Source: Microcoleus sp. LEGE 07076 (GTDB lineage Bacteria; Cyanobacteriota; Cyanobacteriia; Cyanobacteriales; Microcoleaceae). Taken from it: a DNA stretch of 40,030 nt. The stretch is from positions 1 through 40,030 of the forward strand of contig NZ_JADEWV010000041.1 of NCBI RefSeq assembly GCF_015207455.1, given 5' to 3'. Shown here piece after piece: positions 32,501-38,073 of the stretch (its first letter is position 1; every line of letters begins with the position of its first letter). A program made the position numbers and the translations under genes. Under the pieces are notes generated by a model. That model was not told where the DNA came from, did not search any database, and saw only the letters and a program-made list of their open reading frames with translations.

Positions 32501-32734
32501 GAAGCAACTTCTTCGCTGGATACCGAGTCTGAGCGCAGGTTCCAGCAAAATTTGGCTCGCATTAGTCGCGATCGCACTGTGTTTGTGATCGCTCACCGAT
32601 TGTCTACTGTGCGGAATGCCGATCGCATTTTGGTTCTCGACAAAGGCATTTTAGCCGAACAAGGCAACCACGACCAATTGATGGCTGAAGGCGGACTTTA
32701 CTATCACCTTGCTCAGCAACAACTGGATCTTTAA
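29588..32734 (+). CDS. HetC-like peptidase-containing ABC exporter (C39)
   Basis: A 1048-residue exporter. Residues 1-290 resemble a cyclic-nucleotide-binding/CRP-like regulatory domain (FYLVCQGRVRLLAIE, LELGAVFGADNLF). Residues ~330-455 are a C39 double-glycine peptidase with the catalytic triad visible: Cys342 (SAADCGATCLAMI), His414 (GNHYVAVY) and Asp430 (VADPA). A six-helix membrane domain (about 475-770) follows. The ATPase has GRSGSGKST (~838), LSGGQ (~947), LILDEATSSLD (~970) and IAHRLS (~1000). Length and layout match HetC of heterocystous cyanobacteria and SunT/LagD-type peptide exporters. It is followed by HlyD, a HetP homologue and four GG-leader small proteins, its likely substrates. 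Confidence 0.88.
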   Translation: MKKSLGVQNYFDRSQASLQTVPALHKLLEEIGAEPTLVAKLNTACEICEFQLGDEITQYQTPDSTNNLVEKAQSDRNFYLVCQGRVRLLAIEASQQQEVSVLVLELGAVFGADNLFVESGLPYRAIAAGTCEIARINAGKLQLVLEEFPQLQQHLQQAFQQIHRSIFFKTQTDLRSHPSHQQQLLRSHLLPDIEEIRIPAGVSLAEHCQKSTNHYWLRSGQIQGEAPPAIGSSWGDSDVPSDWKALTNLVIYQVSAEQWEIALSTISSDSKSRHKIIRKSPILSSVTAAKDASCSSKTEDSKLIGIDRQKSAAGIISFPKPKRRRWLSSGHPFIQQQSAADCGATCLAMISEYWGKKFTLNYLRELAEIGRSGASLKSLAKAAERMGFQTRPVRASLTPLRNQNPWIAHWQGNHYVAVYRFKNQQVLVADPAAGKRWMSIKTFTENWTGYALILDPTAELYRNRGGEHKGIKIKNFVGIVWPYRAAIAQILILSFLIQIFGLVTPLFTQVILDQVVVSKSIVTLHVFAIGLLMFSVWRSLLGATRQYLLDYLSNRIDLTLISGFISHTLSLPIKFFESRQVGDILTRVQENQKIQAFLTRQAITAWLDALMAVVYIGLMVYYNWRLALLVLALIPPIVILTLVATPFLRQVSREVFKEGAKQNSSLVEMISGVATIKATAADREMRWRWEDQLTCMINAKFRGQKLANSLQVIGGGINTLGSTALLWYGAMLVIQDELTIGQFVAFNMMIGSVISPVLSVVGLWDEFQEVLVSIERLDDVFSAEPEESPYKPMLVLPRIQGSVKFDNVSFRYAQDEERNTLQNLCFEVQAGETVAIVGRSGSGKSTLVKLLQGFYYPEKGRLTVDGHDIRHISLQSLRVQLGVVPQDCFLFSGTILENITLYKNGNEADSASLEEAVEVAKLAEAHAFIQDMPLGYQTPVGERGTSLSGGQRQRIAIARALLGDPRILILDEATSSLDTESERRFQQNLARISRDRTVFVIAHRLSTVRNADRILVLDKGILAEQGNHDQLMAEGGLYYHLAQQQLDL

Positions 32735-32872
32735 GTCATTGGTCATTAGTCATTAGTCATTAGTTATTAGTCATTAGTTATTAGTCAGTAGGGGCGGTGG
32801 ATGGTGCGTGCCCACTCTCAAGCGTCATTAGTCATTAGTCATTAGTCATTAGTCATTAGCAACCAACACAAG
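32735..32872. repeat. Heptamer repeats between exporter and adaptor genes
   Basis: Copies of TCATTAG/TTATTAG (32737-32786 and 32826-32860) are split by a short GGGGCGGTGGATGGTGCGTG segment. The exporter and HlyD genes are thus about 235 bp apart, a large gap for an operon. Confidence 0.85.
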
Positions 32873-32969
32873 GCTAAAGATAATTTTTACTGACTCCTGA
32901 CTCCTGACTCCTAACAACTGCCCACTACAAACTGCCAACAGTCATACAGACTAACTTGGAGGAAATATA

Positions 32970-34772
32970 ATGTTTTCAGAAGATGTCAAAGAATTAGGCC
33001 GCGCTGCAGATGAAATAGGTGAAGTCTATGGAGGCGTAGCTTCAAGGTCAGAAAAAGAAGACAGAAAAAAAGACCGCTCTTTAGAAGTCGTTCCATCTCA
33101 AAATCGCTCTTTTCAAACTAATGAGGCTATCACTATTGCCAAGTTTCAGCAGCCTGATGCTGACAATTGGTCTGCTTCTCTGCACTCGGTACTAGACCAG
33201 CCACCAGTATCTTTTTCCCAGCGGTTGATATTAGGAGGACTGGTTTTTTGCGTAGCTTTTGGAGCGTGGGCAACTTTGGGTAAAATTGACGTGGTTGGTC
33301 ACGCTAAGGGCAAATTAGTTCCCAAAGGAGATGTTTACAAAATTCACCCGACGGAGACGGGAAAAATTATTAACCTCGCGATCAAAGAAGGTCAAAAAAT
33401 CAAAACTGGACAATTATTGGCGGAATTAGACCCGTCCACTGCCCAAAGCGAGGTGGAGCGTCTCGATCAAATTCTGGGCGCTTATCGGATTCAATTGGTG
33501 CAAGAGATGAGTGCGATCGATCGAACTAAACTGGAAGCAGAAGCGAGCCAAGCGATTGCTGCTGCAGACAAGCGGGGGGCCGAAGCTGCGATCGCTCGTG
33601 CTCGGGCTTCCTCGGCCACCACGCAGTCTCAAATCGAGCAATTGCAAGCAGATGTAGTGTCTCAGAAAGCGCGGCACTCACAGCTCAAACCTCTGGAAAA
33701 GCAGGCACAAAATCTGTTGTCGCAACTGAAAAGTGATGTCACTTCTGGCGAGGCGAGGCGCGATCGGGTGAAACCGCTGCAAAATAAGAGTCAAGATTTG
33801 GTGACACAATTGCAAGCAAAAGTGGCTGCTCACAAAGAGCGGATCGCGCGTCTCAAACCTTTGGTAGATGAGGGGGCGCTGTCAAAAGATGTCTTGTTTC
33901 AAGCTGAGGAAGCTCTGCGAGAAAGCGAAAATGCGGTGATTAGAAGCCAGTTGGGGGAAAAAACTCAGGCTGACGATCGAGTATTTGAGGTCGAACAAAC
34001 CGTGCGCGACAGACAAAGTGCTGCGATCAGGAGTCAACTCTCTGAGGCGACTCAGGTTAAGGAAAGGCTGTTTGAAGTCGAGCAAGGTTTGCGCGATCGC
34101 ACCAGTTCGATCGGCAAAATGCAAGGCCAATTAACCGAACAACTCGCAGAAGTCGATCGACTGCAAGCCGAAGCCGCCAGCAAACAAGCAGCAGGGCGCC
34201 AAATGCAGTTAGAAAAACAGCAAAAAATTCAGCAGTTGGAAATGGAATTAAACCAAGTCAAATCCAAAATTGCCGAAACCGAAACCCTCCTCGCTCAAGC
34301 CAAAAACAAGCTCAAACAAAGATTTCTCTACGCACCAGTCAGCGGAGTGATTTCCGCACTCAACATTCACAACAGCGGCGAAGTAGTTCAACCGGGCCAA
34401 ACTATTGCAGAAATGACTCCGAATCAGGCTCCGCTAGTGTTGGAAGTCAGTTTGCCGAACCGAGAAGCAGGATTTGTCAAAACCGGAATGCCGGTGCAAG
34501 TCAAATTCGATGCTTTTCCCTATCAAAATTACGGCGTGATGCCGGGAAAAGTTGTATCGATTTCGCCAGATGCCAAGACAGACGAGCGATTGGGTGTTGT
34601 TTACCGGGTGGAAGTGAGTATGGATCGAGACTCCGTGAAAGCCAACAATCAAACCTGGAAACTCAAAGCTGGCCAGACAGCTACGGCTGAAATTGTCATC
34701 CGCCAGCGCTCCATAGCCGACATTTTGCTCGATCCGCTCAAGCAACTACAAAAAGGCGGCATGAGTTTGTAG
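32970..34772 (+). CDS. HlyD-family periplasmic adaptor protein
   Basis: A 600-residue membrane-fusion protein. It has a cytoplasmic N-terminal tail (1-80), one membrane segment (about 86-104), and a first lipoyl half (GDVYKIHPTETGKIINLAIKEG). A very long coiled-coil hairpin (about 150-460) contains an internal duplication (RSQLGEKTQ...VFEVEQTVRDR / RSQLSEATQ...LFEVEQGLRDR). The second lipoyl half (LYAPVSGVISALNIHNSGEVV) and beta-barrel domains follow. It would link the ABC exporter to an outer-membrane TolC-like channel, which is not in this window. GGAGG lies upstream of ATG 32970. It is longer than typical HlyD (about 480) because of the extended coil. Confidence 0.9.
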   Translation: MFSEDVKELGRAADEIGEVYGGVASRSEKEDRKKDRSLEVVPSQNRSFQTNEAITIAKFQQPDADNWSASLHSVLDQPPVSFSQRLILGGLVFCVAFGAWATLGKIDVVGHAKGKLVPKGDVYKIHPTETGKIINLAIKEGQKIKTGQLLAELDPSTAQSEVERLDQILGAYRIQLVQEMSAIDRTKLEAEASQAIAAADKRGAEAAIARARASSATTQSQIEQLQADVVSQKARHSQLKPLEKQAQNLLSQLKSDVTSGEARRDRVKPLQNKSQDLVTQLQAKVAAHKERIARLKPLVDEGALSKDVLFQAEEALRESENAVIRSQLGEKTQADDRVFEVEQTVRDRQSAAIRSQLSEATQVKERLFEVEQGLRDRTSSIGKMQGQLTEQLAEVDRLQAEAASKQAAGRQMQLEKQQKIQQLEMELNQVKSKIAETETLLAQAKNKLKQRFLYAPVSGVISALNIHNSGEVVQPGQTIAEMTPNQAPLVLEVSLPNREAGFVKTGMPVQVKFDAFPYQNYGVMPGKVVSISPDAKTDERLGVVYRVEVSMDRDSVKANNQTWKLKAGQTATAEIVIRQRSIADILLDPLKQLQKGGMSL

Positions 34773-34848
34773 TCATTAGTCATTAGTCATTAGTCATTAG
34801 TTAGTAGTTCGAGAGAGAAAGCAAAATTCTCCCCTCTCCCCCTCTCAG

Positions 34849-34906
34849 GTTTGATCGTTCGGACTTTAGTCCGCAAAAAGAAGGACTAAAGTCCGAACGA
34901 TCAAAC
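34849..34906. repeat. Perfect 24-bp inverted repeat
   Basis: GTTTGATCGTTCGGACTTTA GTCC (34849-34872) and its exact complement (34883-34906) around a 10-base loop, between the HlyD and HetP genes. The inner word GGACTTTAGTCC also occurs near 6700 and 8140. It could act as an attenuator or RNA stabiliser within the operon, or be a REP-like element. Confidence 0.8.
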
Positions 34907-34949
34907 CGCAGTCAACAGTCAATTAATTTACGCAAAATAGGATAAAACG

Positions 34950-35405
34950 ATGAATTCGCAATTTAACCATTCTGCCAATCATTCCCAAGTTGGAATTAAA
35001 CCCGAACAATTAGATGAGATAATTTCAGCGATTCTGGCAGGAAAGTATTCTTGGGCTTGTTTTTTACTTTTGCGGTGCACGGGTTACAACCCTCTCGACT
35101 ATATCCCCTACCGCACTTCTAACCGCTTGCTCAAGGAAAATACCCAAACGAGGAAATCGGAAACTCAGTCGGCGCTTAGCAAAATTGCGGATTTAGATTA
35201 TGTGGAAGTTGTGAGGGAAAAACGAGCCGGAGTTCGAGGTGGTTGTGCAACTGAGGTTTTTAGCGAGTTGCACTCAGATACTGTAGGTGTTGTACCTGAA
35301 GTCAAGCCTGAAGGGCAAAATATCTTGGCATCGACGGTTGAGGTTCAAAATCAAGGATTTTTTGCTGGATTTAAGACACGTTTGTTTAATTTGGCGGGCC
35401 AATAA
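34950..35405 (+). CDS. hetP: HetP-family protein
   Basis: A 151-residue protein. The conserved HetP domain occupies about residues 15-65: [50 protein letters not shown]. The rest is variable and probably disordered. In Anabaena, HetP and its homologues control commitment to heterocyst development, and hetP lies beside hetC. Here it lies downstream of a HetC-like exporter and its HlyD partner, so the association is kept in what appears to be a non-heterocystous relative. The molecular activity of HetP is not well defined. The ribosome-binding site is weak (AGGATAAAACG). Confidence 0.82.
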   Translation: MNSQFNHSANHSQVGIKPEQLDEIISAILAGKYSWACFLLLRCTGYNPLDYIPYRTSNRLLKENTQTRKSETQSALSKIADLDYVEVVREKRAGVRGGCATEVFSELHSDTVGVVPEVKPEGQNILASTVEVQNQGFFAGFKTRLFNLAGQ

Positions 35406-35570
35406 ATTAGTTGCTCGAAACATAACCCGATCGCTAGCCTTGAGTGTACCTATTTTTTGGTTGAAGGAGCTGCGGGCGATCGGGTTTTTCAGTAGGCACA
35501 CAACATTTTTCGGCCCAGAGCTTAACAAAATTTCATCAAGTTATCGTTACATTCTGATTTCCGATAAATC

Positions 35571-35583
35571 TGCCAAAATGGCA
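35571..35583. promoter_or_regulatory. Palindrome TGCCAAAATGGCA, copy 1
   Basis: A 13-base near-perfect palindrome inside a ~45-bp block (TTACATTCTGATTTCC-ATAAATC...GCAACAC). The block recurs 375 bases downstream right before the small-protein gene array. The symmetry suggests a dimeric regulator site. Confidence 0.4.
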
Positions 35584-35814
35584 ACACGGTGTGGCGATCG
35601 TACTTGATAATTTGTTAGCTGGTAAAAGAAGACAAACTGACCTGTAATATTAAATCCGTTAGCATCGGAATAGTAAATTCGAGTTGATTGTTGACTGTTG
35701 ACTGTCAACAGTCAACATTATTCCGGTGTTACCGGGAATGATATAATTTCTAGGGTTTTGCAGGGGCAGTCTTTGTCTATACAAGTTATCAATTGGGCCC
35801 AATACTAGAATCTT

Positions 35815-35853
35815 CCAGTCTCGTTAATAGACTCTAAAACGAGGCTGGTTTTT
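35815..35853 (+). terminator. Rho-independent terminator
   Basis: CCAGTCTCGTT (35815-35825) pairs with AACGAGGCTGG (35838-35848), with one G-T wobble, followed by TTTTTG. It is correctly oriented for transcription from the exporter/HetP side, about 410 bases after the HetP stop. It separates that transcript from the small-protein array. Confidence 0.7.
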
Positions 35854-35945
35854 GTATGTCAAAATACATCGATTTTCTATAGCTTTTGAACAAACTATTC
35901 ACAAATATTCATGAAGTTTACTTTACATTTTAATTTCCACAAATC

Positions 35946-35958
35946 TGCCAAATTGGCA
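35946..35958. promoter_or_regulatory. Palindrome TGCCAAATTGGCA, copy 2
   Basis: A 13-base perfect palindrome (TGCCAA-A-TTGGCA type) about 100 bases upstream of the first leader-peptide gene. It lies in the second copy of the duplicated ~45-bp block (TTACATTTTAATTTCC-ACAAATC...GCAACAC). Possible operator. Confidence 0.4.
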
Positions 35959-36059
35959 ACACAGCTCTAATTAGTCCAGATATATTAGGTACATCGAAAA
36001 CAGAACAAGGTTGTCTCAAACAACCTCTCAACTAACGCTCAATTACAAGGACAAAAACC

Positions 36060-36359
36060 ATGATTATCTCAGACCTGAACCATATCGAAAACGTTTCAGA
36101 ATCCACCAACCTCCACGGCGGTTTTGACTTGGGAAATGACTACTCGAACGTGTATTTCAACGAGTATTTCAACCTGAATAAATACATCAGATCCAACGTG
36201 TATGTTTCCGGTCATGCAGCCACTGCTGAATCCAAAGCGTCCGCCTACGGCCCCGGCACTGTGACTCAGACCTTCAACAACGCAGAAACCACACCTTACG
36301 GCTCTTCCTCTGGCGGTACTTCGATCGCAGCTACTTCAGGTTTCTACTACTACTGGTAA
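36060..36359 (+). CDS. Double-glycine leader small protein, copy 1
   Basis: A 99-residue precursor. Residues 1-21 form a leader (MIISDLNHIENVSES...LHGG) with the acidic/hydrophobic pattern and GG end typical of C39-processed exports (DLN-IE-VSE----GG). The 78-residue core (FDLGNDYSNVYFNEYF...) is rich in Ser, Thr, Asn, Gly and Tyr, has no Cys, and ends GFYYYW. AAGGA lies eight bases before ATG 36060. It is the first of three 481-bp tandem units. It is probably cleaved and exported by the C39 ABC exporter at 29588; role unknown (bacteriocin-like, signalling or surface protein). Confidence 0.8.
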   Translation: MIISDLNHIENVSESTNLHGGFDLGNDYSNVYFNEYFNLNKYIRSNVYVSGHAATAESKASAYGPGTVTQTFNNAETTPYGSSSGGTSIAATSGFYYYW

Positions 36360-36371
36360 TCACAACAGTCA

Positions 36372-36490
36372 AGCCAGACTCTTGCTCATCTAGGAGTTTA
36401 AACTTAGTCAAGCATCACGCCCGCCGCAGCAGTTTGACCGTCAAACAGCCAGTAAAACCCTCACGGTAACTACAGTTTAAACTCCTCGAA
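36372..36490. repeat. Conserved inter-unit segment with inverted repeats, copy 1
   Basis: The spacer between small-protein copies 1 and 2. It contains AGGAGTTTAAACT (36392-36404) and its complement AGTTTAAACTCCT (36474-36486), and an inner GTTTGACCGTCAAAC hairpin (36431-36445). The whole spacer is repeated identically after copy 2 at +481. It may be a terminator/antiterminator or mRNA-stability element. Confidence 0.65.
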
Positions 36491-36540
36491 CAAATCTGCA
36501 CTCTTTACACAAACTACATTGAATGTCGCGGAAAAAAACC

Positions 36541-36840
36541 ATGATTATCTCAGACCTGAACCATATCGAAAACGTTTCAGAATCCACCAGCCTCCACGGC
36601 GGTTTTGACCTAGGCTACGACTACTCGAACGTGCAGTTCAACGAGTATTTCAACCTGAATAAATACATCAGCTCCAACGTGTATGTTTCCGGTCATGCAG
36701 CCACTGCTGAATCCAAAGCGTTCGCCTACGGCCCCGGCACTGTGACTCAGACCTTCAACAACGCAGAAACCACACCTTACAGCTCTTCCTCTGGCGGTAC
36801 TTCGATCGCAGCTACTTCAGGTTTCTACTACTACTGGTAA
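36541..36840 (+). CDS. Double-glycine leader small protein, copy 2
   Basis: A 99-residue precursor, differing from copy 1 at about six positions (Asn17Ser in the leader; Asn/Tyr, Tyr/Gln, Arg/Ser, Ser/Phe and Gly/Ser in the core). The frame extends six codons upstream (36523, MSRKKT), but copy 1 lacks that extension, so ATG 36541 is chosen. The leader again ends HGG and the core ends GFYYYW. No enzyme of lanthipeptide or other RiPP modification lies nearby, so the mature product may be unmodified. Confidence 0.8.
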   Translation: MIISDLNHIENVSESTSLHGGFDLGYDYSNVQFNEYFNLNKYISSNVYVSGHAATAESKAFAYGPGTVTQTFNNAETTPYSSSSGGTSIAATSGFYYYW

Positions 36841-36852
36841 TCACAACAGTCA

Positions 36853-36971
36853 AGCCAGACTCTTGCTCATCTAGGAGTTTAAACTTAGTCAAGCATCACG
36901 CCCGCCGCAGCAGTTTGACCGTCAAACAGCCAGTAAAACCCTCACGGTAACTACAGTTTAAACTCCTCGAA
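36853..36971. repeat. Conserved inter-unit segment with inverted repeats, copy 2
   Basis: Exact second copy of the spacer at 36372-36490. AGGAGTTTAAACT and its complement are at 36873-36885 and 36955-36967. It follows small-protein copy 2 and leads to copy 3. Confidence 0.65.
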
Positions 36972-37021
36972 CAAATCTGCACTCTTTACACAAACTACAT
37001 TGAATGTCGCGGAAAAAAACC

Positions 37022-37324
37022 ATGATTATCTCAGACCTGAACCATATCGAAAACGTTTCAGAATCCACCAGCCTCCACGGCGGTTTTGACCTAGGCTACG
37101 ACTACTCGAACGTGCAGTTCAACGAGTATTTCAACCTGAATAAATACATCAGCTCCAACGTGTATGTTTACGGTCATGCAGCCACTGCTGAATCCAAAGC
37201 GTCCGCCTACGGCCCCGGCACTGTGACTCAGACCTTCAACAACGCAGAAACCACACCTTACAGCTCTTCCTCTGGCGGTACTTCGATCGCAGCTACTTCA
37301 GGTTTTAGCTTCTGTTGGTGCTAA
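37022..37324 (+). CDS. Double-glycine leader small protein, copy 3 (Cys-containing end)
   Basis: A 100-residue precursor nearly identical to copy 2 up to residue 94. The final residues are GFSFCWC instead of GFYYYW, introducing two cysteines at the C-terminus. The leader (1-21, ending HGG) is unchanged from copy 2. The conserved spacer does not continue after this copy; a different sequence with its own inverted repeat follows. ATG 37022 is chosen as in the other copies. Confidence 0.8.
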   Translation: MIISDLNHIENVSESTSLHGGFDLGYDYSNVQFNEYFNLNKYISSNVYVYGHAATAESKASAYGPGTVTQTFNNAETTPYSSSSGGTSIAATSGFSFCWC

Positions 37325-37407
37325 CAATAGTACACAGAAGCAGTCAAAAAGCCACCTATATAGAGCAATGCAAGAATTGCAGTATAGGTCAATACACGAT
37401 TGAGCAG

Positions 37408-37464
37408 ACGGCGGTTGAAACCGCACGCCAAACACAAGCTTGTATAAACCAAGTTTCAACCGTC
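37408..37464. repeat. Inverted repeat (GGTTGAAAC / GTTTCAACC)
   Basis: GACGGCGGTTGAAAC (37408-37422) pairs with GTTTCAACCGTC (37453-37464) around ~30 bases that include ACAAGCTTGT. This resembles a small dispersed element common in cyanobacterial genomes. It sits exactly where the 481-bp repeat array stops, between copy 3 and the diverged fourth gene. Confidence 0.6.
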
Positions 37465-37542
37465 CAGTCTTCTTAATGGCTTTGGCTGGCTCGCTTTCTA
37501 ACATTCAGGTAAGCAGCCACTAAAATTTGTTGTGCAAAAAAC

Positions 37543-37857
37543 ATGATCATTGATGATTTAAATTATGTAGAGGCAGTTTTGGGAGCGAGCAAGCTTATAG
37601 GTGCTGGTTATACGTGCGCGACTGGTAGCGCTCACACTTTTGCTACCTATGGATTTGGCAGTGCTGACGCTAATGCTTTTGCGATTGGCGAAAATACCTC
37701 GACTCTGGCAAACACTTACATAAAGGTCTCCGTTAGTCGTTATATGGCTTTTACTGAAGCCTCAGCTACTGCGAACTCTTACGCTCGCACAGGAAACAGT
37801 TATTCTGTATACTTGAACGATAGCAGATATTTGTTCATCTCTAGCGGTCAGCCCTAA
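37543..37857 (+). CDS. Double-glycine (GA) leader small protein, diverged member
   Basis: A 104-residue precursor. The leader (MIIDDLNYVEAVLGASKLIG A, residues 1-21) aligns without gaps to the leaders of copies 1-3, with Gly-Ala at the cleavage position, which C39 peptidases accept. The 83-residue core (GYTCATGSAHTFATYGFGSA...) is unrelated in sequence but similar in character: Ala/Ser/Thr/Asn/Tyr-rich and low in charge, with one Cys. The ribosome-binding site is poor. It is probably exported by the same system. Confidence 0.72.
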   Translation: MIIDDLNYVEAVLGASKLIGAGYTCATGSAHTFATYGFGSADANAFAIGENTSTLANTYIKVSVSRYMAFTEASATANSYARTGNSYSVYLNDSRYLFISSGQP

Positions 37858-38073
37858 TAATTTGCGATCGCAGTTGGCAGTTGCATCAGCAATAATAATT
37901 GGCATCAAGGTGATTATTAGGCTGTAATTACCAATTGAAAAATGCTACATTTGGGGCGAGTGTTAGGTGGGTTTAAATTTTAACAAAGCGTTTTGATGGT
38001 GATGGTGATGGCTCAATCAAATTTAATAAAAAATCAGCGGGACAGCCATACAGGTAAAAGGAGATAAATCGCA

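Larger units (their letters stand above)
35406..36059. other. Regulatory spacer before the leader-peptide genes
   Basis: About 650 bp without a gene. It holds a duplicated block (about 35546-35590 and 35920-35964) with the palindromes TGCCAAAATGGCA and TGCCAAATTGGCA. It also holds a GTTGACTGTCAACAGTCAAC hairpin made of heptamers (35696-35718), a CCGGTGTTACCGG hairpin (about 35724) and a rho-independent terminator (35815-35853). The second palindrome is about 100 bases before the first small-protein start codon, so it is a candidate operator or promoter element. Confidence 0.5.

Noticed and set aside
36523-36540. MSRKKT extension of small-protein copies 2 and 3
   Set aside because: Absent in copy 1, and the leader MIISDL is the conserved start shared by all members including the diverged fourth.
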